Positions 17,020-26,125 of a stretch of 64,000 nucleotides of DNA are shown in pieces. Location: assembly GCA_965222835.1 (NCBI GenBank), contig CBDCUQ010000003.1:248001-312000 (forward strand). Reading direction: 5' to 3'. The position numbers were made by a program, and so were the translations under genes. How positions within the stretch are numbered: position 1 is the first letter of the stretch; each line of letters begins with the position of its first letter. The notes under the pieces are model-generated. The model worked only from the letters and a program-made list of their open reading frames with translations. It had not been told where the DNA came from and did no database searches. Source of the DNA: CBDCUQ01 sp965222835 (GTDB lineage Bacteria > Pseudomonadota > Alphaproteobacteria > Rhizobiales > Hyphomicrobiaceae).

Positions 17020-18033
17020 ATGGCAGATCGCTGCCCTCAACCCCCACCCGCCGCCTACCCTGCCACGCGCCTCAGACGGACCCGCCAATCCTCCTGGTCG
17101 CGCCGGCTCGTGGCTGAGAACGTGCTTTCGCCGTCCGATCTCATCTGGCCCCTGTTCGTGATCGAGGGTGAGAACAAGCGCGAACCGATCGCCTCTATGC
17201 CGGGCGTAGAGCGGCTCAGTGTCGATCTAATTGCAACGGCTGCAGAAAAGGCTCACTCGCTCGGGATTCCAGCGGTTGCCCTTTTTCCTTACACCAACCC
17301 GAAGCTCCGAAGCGAGGATGCGCGGGAGGCGTTCAATCCGGACAATCTCGCCTGCCGGGCAACGCGCGCGATCAAGTCGGCCGGGCACGATCTCGGGGTT
17401 ATTCTGGACGTTGCACTCGACCCTTACACCAGCCACGGGCACGACGGCCTTGTCCGCGATGGCGAGGTCCTCAACGATGAGACAATTGAGGCGCTGGTCA
17501 AACAATCGCTCAATCAGGTTGCGGCTGGTGCCGATATCGTTGCCCCGTCCGACATGATGGACGGGCGCGTTGGCGCAATCCGGATGGCGCTTGAAAGCGC
17601 AGGGCACACGAACACGCAAATTCTCTCGTATGCCGCAAAGTATGCGAGCGCCTTTTACGGGCCGTTTCGCGACGCCGTCGGCTCGTCGTCGGCGCTCAAG
17701 GGGGACAAGCGCACATATCAGATGGATCCCGCCAACACGGACGAGGCTCTGCGCGAAGTGGCGCTCGACATTTCCGAAGGGGCCGACATGGTGATGGTTA
17801 AGCCGGGGATGCCCTATCTCGACATTGTCCGGCGCGTCTCGGAGACCTTTGACGTCCCGACCTTCGCCTATCAGGTCTCCGGTGAGTATGCGATGATTAT
17901 GGCGTCAGCCGGCAACGGCTGGATCGACCAAGATACGGCGATGATGGAAAGCCTGCTTGCCTTTAAGCGAGCAGGCGCCGCCGGTGTGCTGACGTACTTC
18001 GCTCCGAGAGCGGCGCGGATACTTAAGACTTAA
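17020..18033 (+). CDS. hemB: Delta-aminolevulinic acid dehydratase (porphobilinogen synthase)
   Basis: This 337-residue enzyme condenses two 5-aminolevulinate molecules to porphobilinogen. The two active-site lysines lie in SYAAKYASAFYGPFRD and MVMVKPGMPYLD. The metal region reads DVALDPYTSHGHDG, without the three cysteines of the zinc enzymes, so this is the zinc-independent type usual in alphaproteobacteria and Pseudomonas. I use the ATG at 17020 (MADRCPQPPP); a longer frame to 16942 is open but unlike the family. It lies inside the polysaccharide region but is unrelated to it in function. Confidence 0.95.
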   Translation: MADRCPQPPPAAYPATRLRRTRQSSWSRRLVAENVLSPSDLIWPLFVIEGENKREPIASMPGVERLSVDLIATAAEKAHSLGIPAVALFPYTNPKLRSEDAREAFNPDNLACRATRAIKSAGHDLGVILDVALDPYTSHGHDGLVRDGEVLNDETIEALVKQSLNQVAAGADIVAPSDMMDGRVGAIRMALESAGHTNTQILSYAAKYASAFYGPFRDAVGSSSALKGDKRTYQMDPANTDEALREVALDISEGADMVMVKPGMPYLDIVRRVSETFDVPTFAYQVSGEYAMIMASAGNGWIDQDTAMMESLLAFKRAGAAGVLTYFAPRAARILKT

Positions 18034-18067
18034 GAATGCCATAAGTGAACTCGACAAGCCTTCTTCT

Positions 18068-18099
18068 AAGGTGTTCTCCTTCGTAAAGGTGTTCTCCTT
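18068..18099. repeat. Two direct copies of a 14-base unit
   Basis: AAGGTGTTCTCCTT occurs at 18068-18081 and again at 18086-18099, an 18-base period, just after hemB and about 125 bases before the Wza-like gene. It may be a tandem operator or a small duplication. The rest of 18034-18223 shows nothing else. Confidence 0.6.
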
Positions 18100-18223
18100 A
18101 ACCGTGTTACGGCCAAGTCCACGTCGCCTATCTGCCAGATGGTAGACTTGTTCAGATCAGTAAAGTGCTTGAGATGAACTGCCGGCGGGAGACAGTTCTG
18201 CAGGCTGTCGGACGTGAACAGTA

Positions 18224-19645
18224 ATGAATGCGGCAAAGCGAATTTTCTTCTTACGCCTTTGGGCGGGGCTCTCGATCCTGGGGCTCGCCATTTCAGGCCT
18301 AACCTATGCGCCTCGGGCTGCCGAAGCGCAGACGACCCCTGGTGCCTCTGTTACAAAGTCGAAGCCCATTACAGACAAAGCCAATACGGCGTTGCCAAAG
18401 GCCGGCACGCCCAATGGAGCTACCGGACCAACCAACAAAGAAGCGCCGTCTGCGAACGCGGCGCGTACTGGCAAGACGCTGCGCAACTCAAAACCCAACC
18501 GAGATTCCGGCGGCGCCAACCCGCCTTATCTCTTGGGTACGGGCGACATCATCAAAGTAAGATTCTTCAAGAACCCAGATATCTCGGGTCAATTTGCCGT
18601 GCGCCAAGATGGGACTGTCTCGGTTCCGTTGCTGGGCGCGGTCAGAGTTGCGGGAAAGAGTGTGGCTGAGGCGGAGACCACCTTGGCCGACCGGCTCTCG
18701 GTGCTCTCGAAGCGAACGTCCTACGCCAGCGTCGAAGTGTTCAAGTACAGGCCGATCTACGTCGTTGGATTCGTGCAACGCTCCGGCTCTTACCCTTGGT
18801 CACCGAATCTCAACGTGCTTCAGGCCGTCAGCCTGGCCGGTGGATTTCGGCGCGCTGCAGACTTTGTTGCTGCGGACAGCGACCGTGAGGCGGGCCAGCT
18901 TACCGAGGCTTCCGAGTTGCTCGCCAGAGCGCTCGTGCGCCGCGCGCGCCTCCTCAGCGAACGTGAGGGCAAGACGGAGTTTGACGTGCCAGAGCGGCTC
19001 GAAGGGCTCATCTCCAGGATTAAAACTCAATCCATCATCGATACTGAGAAGCGGATGCTCAGTCGAGGCGTAAAAATACGCGCCGCGACAAAAGAAAACC
19101 GAAAGAGGCTCCTGGAGCTGGCTGACGAAGAAGTAAAAGCGGTCGAAACTCGACTCGTGGCCGTCCGCTCACAAAAGCAAGTCAAAGGCAAGATGGTCGA
19201 AAAACTGCGGAAGTTGTACAAAAGGGGGAACACGACGTTTAGCAATCTCAACAATACGGAATCGGAGGTGGCGCGGCTGGAGGGCGAAGAAGGCGATTTG
19301 CTGGCTGCTCTTGCGCGGGCCAGGCAGCGGTATAGCTCGGCACAACACGATGTCCAACGCGATGATACAGAGGTTCTCCAGGAGATCGAACGGAAGCTCG
19401 CCGACGTCGAGCAGGAAATCGCCAAGTACACTTCGGAAGTTTCCACGTCAAAGCGGGTCTTGAAGCGCTATGGTGCAAGAGTGTGTCCGACCGGTTCGCG
19501 CGCGGGAGACCCCAGTGTGTCATATCAGATCGTACGCGAGTCGGGTGCGAAGTCGCAAACGCTCAATGTGAACGAGAGAGCTCCGGTGCGACCGGGCGAT
19601 ACGCTGCGGGTTCGTGAATTGGCGCAAACCTGTGTGAACGGCTAA
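18224..19645 (+). CDS. Polysaccharide export outer-membrane protein (Wza/GumB/ExoF type)
   Basis: The 473-residue protein has a signal peptide ending RAAEAQ, then a Poly_export domain (LLGTGDIIKVRFF to VSVPLLGAVRVAG) and a SLBB-type segment (YVVGFVQRSGSYPW). A long coiled-coil half follows (about residues 230-420) and a small C-terminal domain. The architecture matches ExoF/GumB-like periplasmic/outer-membrane exporters, which join a Wzz-like co-polymerase to form the export channel. Polymerase and co-polymerase genes lie 8-11 kb downstream on the same strand. Confidence 0.88.
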   Translation: MNAAKRIFFLRLWAGLSILGLAISGLTYAPRAAEAQTTPGASVTKSKPITDKANTALPKAGTPNGATGPTNKEAPSANAARTGKTLRNSKPNRDSGGANPPYLLGTGDIIKVRFFKNPDISGQFAVRQDGTVSVPLLGAVRVAGKSVAEAETTLADRLSVLSKRTSYASVEVFKYRPIYVVGFVQRSGSYPWSPNLNVLQAVSLAGGFRRAADFVAADSDREAGQLTEASELLARALVRRARLLSEREGKTEFDVPERLEGLISRIKTQSIIDTEKRMLSRGVKIRAATKENRKRLLELADEEVKAVETRLVAVRSQKQVKGKMVEKLRKLYKRGNTTFSNLNNTESEVARLEGEEGDLLAALARARQRYSSAQHDVQRDDTEVLQEIERKLADVEQEIAKYTSEVSTSKRVLKRYGARVCPTGSRAGDPSVSYQIVRESGAKSQTLNVNERAPVRPGDTLRVRELAQTCVNG

Positions 19646-19675
19646 TGGCCCCTGCCTGCGACTCACGACGCGGCA

Positions 19676-20689
19676 TCACCACGCTATAAGGCGGGCGGCG
19701 CCTCCGACTTTTGCGGCGAAGCGCGGCATGTGATCTTTGATCGAGATGCAGGTTCTGCGGATCGCATAGGGCCTTTCGGCAAGCTCGTCTGCAAATGCCA
19801 AGCCTCCTTCAACACGAAATCCGCAAGTGTAGCCGGCCGCCGCCAGCATGTCCTCGTGCGCCGTCGTGAAGAGCCCACTGGGGTAGGCAAACGCGCTGAC
19901 CTTCGCCTTGGTGCGCTCTTCGAGAATCTCACGGGAGAGCTTGATTTCTCGCATGGCGCGGTTGGAGCTGGACTGCTCGAGGATGGGGTGGGTTACAGAA
20001 TGCGCACCAATTGTTACTCCGGCCTGCATCATGAGTTGCAAGTCATCCCAATTCATTAGGAGGCCGGGCGGTGCGTCGGACGGCAACGGCAATTCAAGAA
20101 CACGGCTCAACCCCGCGAGTGCGCGGCGGAATTCGGTGTGCGGTGTAAGTCTGCTCGCTTCGATCCAATCGTCGGCCACTTGCTCAGCGTCGTCTCCAGC
20201 TTGCCACGCCCTTTGGCCGAGCAGCGGTAAATCAGCGGCTCTCTTCGGGGAATTGTGAAAAGCCCAGGTGACCCAGTCCCAGAACGGATACGTGTGCCCA
20301 TCCAGGAACCCCGGAACGGCAAAAAGAACGGCCGGGAGATCGCGCCGCACTAGTTCCGGTAGCGCCGTCGTAAGATTGTCGAGATATCCGTCGTCGAATG
20401 TGATGAGGACGGCATTCTCGGGAAGCTTTTTCTGGCCGCACATAACAGCCGTGAGGTCATCAAAGGATATGGCGTTATATTCACCCTTGATGTAGTCGAG
20501 CTGTTCTTTGAAACCGCGCGGCGTGGCGCTGACGTTGTCCTTGAGGCCGTAGAAGTCAATTGCATCCGGCTCGGCGATGCGGTGATAGGCAAGGATGGAG
20601 ATGTTGGACGGCAGTGCCGCCCTTACCGCCGGAAATACATTCAGGCGGTGAGTCAAAGTGAATGCACTCTTCGATACGCTCAACATCAT
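19676..20689 (-). CDS. Polysaccharide deacetylase family protein
   Basis: The 337-residue protein has NodB-type motifs: ITFDDGYLDN with the catalytic Asp pair, GAHSVTHPIL with the metal-binding histidines, and SAFAYPSGLF. These enzymes remove acetyl groups from amino-sugar polymers or precursors. Its ATG overlaps the stop of the upstream glycosyltransferase gene (ATGA), so translation is coupled. No signal peptide is obvious, suggesting cytoplasmic action on a nucleotide- or lipid-linked intermediate. Confidence 0.85.
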   Translation of the reverse strand: MMLSVSKSAFTLTHRLNVFPAVRAALPSNISILAYHRIAEPDAIDFYGLKDNVSATPRGFKEQLDYIKGEYNAISFDDLTAVMCGQKKLPENAVLITFDDGYLDNLTTALPELVRRDLPAVLFAVPGFLDGHTYPFWDWVTWAFHNSPKRAADLPLLGQRAWQAGDDAEQVADDWIEASRLTPHTEFRRALAGLSRVLELPLPSDAPPGLLMNWDDLQLMMQAGVTIGAHSVTHPILEQSSSNRAMREIKLSREILEERTKAKVSAFAYPSGLFTTAHEDMLAAAGYTCGFRVEGGLAFADELAERPYAIRRTCISIKDHMPRFAAKVGGAARLIAW

Positions 20690-21957
20690 GCGTCCAATCT
20701 GACTTGAGGGTGTTCTGCACTGGAGCGACCACTCTTATGGCTTGTGTTCCCGCTTCGCGCTTCCTCTAGGCGATCGGTGATAATGCGTGCGGCTGCGGAC
20801 CACGTGAAGTGTGTTTCCGAAAGCTCTCTTGCCTTACGGCCCATCTTGCCAGCGAGATCTTCATCTTCGAAAAGCAGGTCCAATGCCTTCGAAAGGGCTT
20901 TGACTTCGCCGGGCGGCACGAGTAGCCCAGACTCTCCATCGAAAACGTCCTCAGCAAGACCACCGACAGAGGTTGCGATTACGGGTCGCGCGCGACCGTA
21001 TGCGAGGTGGAGAACGCCGCTCTGGGAGGCCGAACGATAGGGGAGTACGACAACGCGCGCCATTTCGAAATAGGCACCAACGTGGTCGTTCGGGATATAG
21101 GCCGCCTTGAAGATGACGCGGTCAGCTAGGTCATGTTTGCGGACCCGTGCTTCAAGCTTCGGAAAATCGGCGAATTTGGTTACGTGTCCGGCGATCACCA
21201 ACCTGGCTTTGTCACGCCAAGATGAAAGCGCGAAAGCCTCAATGAGGTCGCCGATGCCTTTGGAGGGCCTGATGTAGCCGAAGTACAAAGCCACAGGCTC
21301 GGCATCTGGTATTCCCAGCTCGCGCTTCAGCTCAAGCCCCGACATGCAGGGCGCACCAAACATGTCCTGGCTGCCGTGCGGAATGAGCGCGGTCTGCGCG
21401 GGATCGAATTTGACCTGGTCGAGGAACTCGAGACGCGTTGCGTTCGATAGAAAGAGAATGCGGTCGAATTGACGGAACATCACCTGGGCGGCTTTCAGTG
21501 ACAGATTTGCGATGATGCTGCTCTTGGCGTCACGCTCGGTGAACTCATGGCATATCTGACAGGTCTTGATTCCGGCGCTGCGGATGGCGAAGGGGGCAAA
21601 TGCGAGGTGCGGGTGGGGCATCTCGCTGAAAATGACGGCGTCCGGTGCTTCTTTGACGATACGCCAGGTGATCCTGGCCCATTCGACCGTGAGGCGCGCA
21701 CCACGAAAAATCCGGCGCACAGCTGAATAGGCACGGTGCGACATGCGGCTTCGTCTTTCGGGTGCGCCGCGATCGACGACATCCCAAAGGTGCATCGATG
21801 GCTCAAGCGTGAACCGGCGCGGCACGTTTCTAAGTTCGAAACTCGTGCTCGTCACAAGTTTAATCTTATGACCTTCGTCGCTGAGGGCCTGACAAAGTTC
21901 GTAGGCGAAGTGCGCCAATCCCCCTTGCCCGGCCGGCTCTATGAAGACAATCTTCAT
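20686..21957 (-). CDS. Glycosyltransferase family 4 protein
   Basis: The 423-residue protein is a GT-B enzyme. Its N-terminus is MKIVFIEPAGQGGLAHFAYEL, with a glycine loop, and its C-terminal donor half has LYFGYIRPSKGIGDLIEAF and, near the end, the GESGLLVPPG element. It probably adds a sugar to the lipid-linked exopolysaccharide repeat. AAGGTGG precedes the ATG at 21957; an open extension of 95 codons upstream does not look coding. The gene is coupled to the downstream deacetylase by a 4-base overlap. Confidence 0.9.
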   Translation of the reverse strand: MKIVFIEPAGQGGLAHFAYELCQALSDEGHKIKLVTSTSFELRNVPRRFTLEPSMHLWDVVDRGAPERRSRMSHRAYSAVRRIFRGARLTVEWARITWRIVKEAPDAVIFSEMPHPHLAFAPFAIRSAGIKTCQICHEFTERDAKSSIIANLSLKAAQVMFRQFDRILFLSNATRLEFLDQVKFDPAQTALIPHGSQDMFGAPCMSGLELKRELGIPDAEPVALYFGYIRPSKGIGDLIEAFALSSWRDKARLVIAGHVTKFADFPKLEARVRKHDLADRVIFKAAYIPNDHVGAYFEMARVVVLPYRSASQSGVLHLAYGRARPVIATSVGGLAEDVFDGESGLLVPPGEVKALSKALDLLFEDEDLAGKMGRKARELSETHFTWSAAARIITDRLEEARSGNTSHKSGRSSAEHPQVRLDA

Positions 21958-22146
21958 TAACCACCTTGATAACACCGCCTGCTCATTGTCAGGCAAACGG
22001 CAAACTCCCATTTGATCCCTGGAATCTGGGTTATAAACTGCCTGGCAACAACAGCTTTGCGACGATATGGCAAAAGGCCTCGGCGTGACCAGAGGATCTC
22101 TCGACATTTCATGAACGCGCAGGATGTCCGAAACAGGGCCAAGCCG

Positions 22147-23262
22147 ATGCGAATACTGTTCGTGCTCGACGGCGTTTTCATGGGTGGCGCCGAACGGAAT
22201 ACGCTGCAGTTGATGCGTGAGCTGACGGGGCGGGGGCATCAATGCATTCTATGCACACTGGGGGGGCGAGCCTCCGATCGTCTCTTAACGGATTCCGGGC
22301 TCGACTTGAGCCATGTGCATTGTCTCGACGCGGGGCGCGTTTACGACTTACGCGCCGCCTGGCGGTTTCTGAAACTCGTCCGGCGGCTCCAGCCCGACTG
22401 CATCCATGCTGAGGACCCCTATGCGAATATTCCGGTTCTGGCTGCGCGGATCATTGGCGGCGTTCCCGCGGTTATGACTCGTCACATCAACGCGGGCGCT
22501 GGCTCGGCGATTTGGGAACGGTTGCGATCCTTCATTCTGCACAAGGCCGGCCGGTTGGCCTATGACCGTGCGATCGTGGTCTCGGAGGCCTTGCGCCCCC
22601 TATTCTCTCGGCAATACGGCCTCCCGCCGGAGAGAACGGTCACAATCCATAACGGTGTTGAGCTGCACAGATTTCAACCTGGCAAGCGAGACGCCCTTCG
22701 CTCGTCATATGGTTGGGCTCCGGAGACACCCATCATCCTCATGGTGGCGGTTCTTCGACGGGGCAAAGGTCACGACGCTATGTTGGCGGCCATGCCCACG
22801 GTTCTCCAGGCGCGGCCAGAGGCGCGGCTCTTGATTGTGGGGGATGGTCCGCTACGTGCCAATATTGAGCACGGCGCCCAGGGCCTGGGTTCATCGGTTG
22901 TGCTCATGGGCGAGCGGCACGACATTGCCGACCTTATGGTGGCTGCCGACCTTGTGGTGCTGCCGTCGGAAAGCGAGGCGCTGCCTACGGTGCTTCTTGA
23001 AGCAGCTGCCGCGGGGACACCCGTTGTGGCGAGTGGGGTCGGCGGCGTCGGTGAGATTGTAGACGACGGGGCGACCGGCCTCATTGTTCCGGTCCACGAT
23101 CCGGAAAGTTTGGCCGAGGCGGTTACTCGGGTTCTGACTGATAAGGATCGAAAGAATCGTATGGGGCTCGCAGCACGCGTAAAGGCCCAGTCGGCGTTCT
23201 CGATTACACATCAGGCGGACAAGACCCTGGCGCTTTACCAGGAGATCACGGGGCGAGTCTAA
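22147..23262 (+). CDS. Glycosyltransferase family 4 protein
   Basis: The protein, about 371 residues, begins MRILFVLDGVFMGGAERNT, the acceptor-side glycine loop of GT4 enzymes. The donor half has VAVLRRGKGHDAML, LPSESEALPTVLLEAAAAG with the conserved E-x7-E pattern, and GATGLIVPVHD. It is likely one of the sequential transferases of the repeat unit. It is transcribed divergently from the GT4/deacetylase pair. The ATG at 22111 is an alternative start 12 codons upstream. Confidence 0.9.
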   Translation: MRILFVLDGVFMGGAERNTLQLMRELTGRGHQCILCTLGGRASDRLLTDSGLDLSHVHCLDAGRVYDLRAAWRFLKLVRRLQPDCIHAEDPYANIPVLAARIIGGVPAVMTRHINAGAGSAIWERLRSFILHKAGRLAYDRAIVVSEALRPLFSRQYGLPPERTVTIHNGVELHRFQPGKRDALRSSYGWAPETPIILMVAVLRRGKGHDAMLAAMPTVLQARPEARLLIVGDGPLRANIEHGAQGLGSSVVLMGERHDIADLMVAADLVVLPSESEALPTVLLEAAAAGTPVVASGVGGVGEIVDDGATGLIVPVHDPESLAEAVTRVLTDKDRKNRMGLAARVKAQSAFSITHQADKTLALYQEITGRV

Positions 23263-23284
23263 AGCCCTAGGCCCTAAGGCTAGC

Positions 23285-24463
23285 CTACCTCGTCTTTTGC
23301 CATAGGCCGGTTTGGCGGCCCAGCAAGAACCTCACCAGGCCTTCGGATGCACCCCAGTTCACCTGGAGGAAGAGGGCGGCAAGCCGGGTCAGGCGGCCCA
23401 AGGGGCCATGGCTCGCATTCCCGGTCTGTCCTGCCCAGGCGAGGGCATAGAAGACGGCCTGGCCCGCTGCCAAAACCCACCAAAAGGCTGCACTATCGCC
23501 TCCCTGCGTGACGAGCACAGCCAGTGTGCCGACGAGTGCGCCCAGCATGAGAAGGGGGGAGAGGACGCGCAGAACCTTGTGCGAGAACCAGAACCAGAGA
23601 AGTTCGGGGGCATGCCAGGGCCATAACCTGGGTGAGGCGAGCAGCTGATAGCGGCCGGCCGCCATACGAGCCCTTCGCTCCCTCTCGAGCATCAAGTCTT
23701 GACTGGGTACCCGCCAGCACACCGCATCGGGCACGTAGACAACGCGCGCCCGGTTATGAAGTGTTCTCAGCGCAAGGAAGGCGTCATCATTGATAATGTG
23801 TGGGGGGATCGGCTCCCACTGTGACGTCCGGATCGCCAGAATGGGCCCAACCGCGGAGACCGTTGCGCTCAGTTCCGTTTCAAGGCGCCGTATCAGGCTC
23901 TCATAACGCCAATATGCTCCCTCCCCCGCGCCGACGACGTCCGTGTCGCCCTGGCCAACCGTGGAGGCAAGTTTAAGAGAGCCGGATGCGAGGCCAACCG
24001 ACGGGTCTCGGAATGCGTCGATCAGTACGTGCACAGCGTCCGGTTCAAACGTCGCATTGGCGTCCGTCAGCAGGACAATTGATCCGTTTGCCGCCGCGAC
24101 TCCCGCATTGATTGCGCGGCCCTTTCCTTGGCGTGGTTCTTGGCGCAGCAGCCGGACACCTTTGTCCGCAAACGATTGTGCAATCTTGTCGGTGTCGTCG
24201 TTGGAGCCATCCGATACGACGATGATCTCTGATCCGGCGGGTGCGGTCTCAATAAGGTTGCGGACCCTCGCGGCCAGCCGCCGCTCTTCATTGTAGACGC
24301 TGAGCACAATTGAGATCATTTCCGGCGCAGCATCGGGTTGAGCCCAGATCTCGCGGCCTCTCGTACGCATGGCGCGCGCAAGCAGCAGCAATGCCGGATA
24401 GACAGCATAGTGGTATACGAGGGCCGCCAGAGAAACCAACGCTGTCGTCTCAGACCAGGCCAT
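23285..24463 (-). CDS. Family 2 glycosyltransferase, membrane-associated
   Basis: The 392-residue protein has an N-terminal membrane helix, then a GT-A domain. Visible motifs are ISIVLSVYNEERRLAARV, EIIVVSDGSNDDT, the LLTDANATFEPDA element, INDDAFLALR and a late REERRAR-like basic motif. Three or four C-terminal membrane helices follow. This is the form of processive or polymer-associated GT2 enzymes. GGAGAGAG precedes the ATG, which overlaps the end of the upstream GT4 gene by 14 bases, so the two are probably translated together. Confidence 0.88.
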   Translation of the reverse strand: MAWSETTALVSLAALVYHYAVYPALLLLARAMRTRGREIWAQPDAAPEMISIVLSVYNEERRLAARVRNLIETAPAGSEIIVVSDGSNDDTDKIAQSFADKGVRLLRQEPRQGKGRAINAGVAAANGSIVLLTDANATFEPDAVHVLIDAFRDPSVGLASGSLKLASTVGQGDTDVVGAGEGAYWRYESLIRRLETELSATVSAVGPILAIRTSQWEPIPPHIINDDAFLALRTLHNRARVVYVPDAVCWRVPSQDLMLERERRARMAAGRYQLLASPRLWPWHAPELLWFWFSHKVLRVLSPLLMLGALVGTLAVLVTQGGDSAAFWWVLAAGQAVFYALAWAGQTGNASHGPLGRLTRLAALFLQVNWGASEGLVRFLLGRQTGLWQKTR

Positions 24464-25586
24464 GTCTCTCTCCGGTCCTTGTGCCGCCGGACGGCTCGCG
24501 GCAGGCTCTAGAGCTATCCACGGCCTCGTAGATGCGCGCTGTCGCCGAGAGCATGGCTTCGAGAGAGAATCTGCGTTCCACCATCGCGCGGCCACGTGCT
24601 GCGATTTCCGCCCTCACTTCGGTATTGAGCATGCATTCGCGGATGGCGCCGGCCAGAGCCAACGGATCTCCGGGCGGCACAAGAAGAGCCGCCCCTTCGG
24701 GTCCGAAGTAGGCCTCAAGCCCGCCGACACGGCTTGCAATGATGGGAACACCCGCGGCCGCGGCCTCCAAAGCCGAGAACGGCAGGCCTTCCGTATAGGA
24801 CGGCATTACCAGCACATGGCTCTTTTCGATGAAGGTGCGAGGATCTGTGCGGTAGCCTACAAATTGAACCTGCTTGCCGAGTTTCAGTTCCGTGCTGAGC
24901 GCTTTGAGTGCTTCTTTTTCGGACCCGTCTCCAACGATCTGGCATTCGAATGGGGGCACATCGTTACCCAACTCGGCGAGTGCCCTCAGCAGAGTGTCGA
25001 TGCCCTTTACGGGGACCAAGCGCCCCACAGCGACGATTTGGAAACGCTCCTCACCGGTGGCGCTTCGTCCATCGGAAACGGTGACGCCGTTGGGGATTGT
25101 CTCGATTCTCCGCTTCGAAATACCCCTCCCGACGAGAAAATCTGTCACCGAATCCGAGACGGAGACAATGTGTGTCGAGGTCTTGTCGCTCAGCCAATTG
25201 AGCCCATTGTAAAGCTGCCGGCCAAACCGGCGCTTCTCGCTTACTTCGAAGATGCTGTGGAATGTGGCCACGCGAATGGGTACGTTGGCCGCCCGCGCCG
25301 CCAAGAGACCCCAAAGCAGGGACTGCGGATTGTGAGCGTCGACCACGTGCGGCTGGACGCGATTCATCAAGTGGATGAGGTCCAACACTAGCCGCGGGTC
25401 TTTGCGGGAACGCGGCAGCAGCCAGAGGCGGACTCCGAGCGCCTTTAATCGGTGATGCGTTTGCGAGCCTTCAATGACGGCGATACTGATGTCGAACTTG
25501 GCAGAGAGACCACGTGCAATCTGCTCAACACGCACGTCGGCTCCGCCAAAGTTCTTCGACAGATCGACAATAAGTACGCGTTGCAT
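24450..25586 (-). CDS. Glycosyltransferase family 4 protein
   Basis: The 378-residue GT-B enzyme begins MQRVLIVDLSKNFGGADVRV. It has HIVSVSDSVTDFL, IPNGVTVSDGR, VAVGRLVPVKGIDTLL and PSYTEGLPFSALEAAAAGVP, the standard GT4 donor-site pattern. It is the first gene of a minus-strand pair with the GT2 gene and faces the divergent AT-rich control region. A GTG five codons upstream could also serve as start. Confidence 0.9.
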   Translation of the reverse strand: MQRVLIVDLSKNFGGADVRVEQIARGLSAKFDISIAVIEGSQTHHRLKALGVRLWLLPRSRKDPRLVLDLIHLMNRVQPHVVDAHNPQSLLWGLLAARAANVPIRVATFHSIFEVSEKRRFGRQLYNGLNWLSDKTSTHIVSVSDSVTDFLVGRGISKRRIETIPNGVTVSDGRSATGEERFQIVAVGRLVPVKGIDTLLRALAELGNDVPPFECQIVGDGSEKEALKALSTELKLGKQVQFVGYRTDPRTFIEKSHVLVMPSYTEGLPFSALEAAAAGVPIIASRVGGLEAYFGPEGAALLVPPGDPLALAGAIRECMLNTEVRAEIAARGRAMVERRFSLEAMLSATARIYEAVDSSRACREPSGGTRTGERHGLV

Positions 25587-26125
25587 GTTGCATTCACTCA
25601 CAGCAGAAAATCACGGTATCGCGTCCTAATGCAATGTCCTCATGTGAGGCCCAGATGCGACGGCGAAGAAAGGTGTGCGACCGCTCCACACACGAGATGC
25701 ACCCGAATACGAGCAGCCGCAGCGCGTACCAATTAGACAATTCCTATTACTCGGTTCGGCCGACACGCAGTTGAAGAGTGCCCTACTTGGTAAATGCAAT
25801 GCCTCAGCGGAGCAGCGGAAACGCCAAAAGGTGAAGCACCGCTTGAGGCATGCCCCGAAGTGCTCCGACGTCGCACAATCTTCTTAGAATAGTTGTCTAT
25901 GCGAAATTAATGCTTATTCTAAAGACTAAATTGCACCTCCCTGAAAACTAAAAAAAAACTTTTGTCAAGATCTTGGATTTTCTAAGAACCTAAACTATTC
26001 GTAAAGGGCTGTGCTGATCCGGCAAACCCCCTGTTCCGGCTCTTCACATCGGAAACTCCCCCGCTGCTCAGTCGCAGCTGAAGCAGCGTCATTCATTAGT
26101 TCGAGTACACAGAGTCCCGCGTCCC
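25587..26125. promoter_or_regulatory. AT-rich divergent control region of the exopolysaccharide genes
   Basis: This stretch has no convincing gene. Bases 25880-26010 are much richer in A and T than the surroundings and include a run of nine A. Two copies of one 9-base palindrome lie on opposite strands, TTCTTAGAA at 25881-25889 and TTCTAAGAA at 25980-25988, with a related TTCTAAAGA at 25917. It separates the minus-strand GT4/GT2 pair from the plus-strand sugar transferase-Wzy-Wzz run and most likely carries both promoters. Confidence 0.55.

Noticed and set aside
25675..25887. A 70-codon plus-strand frame upstream of the sugar transferase
   Set aside because: It has no binding site and no signal or domain, and lies in the control region.
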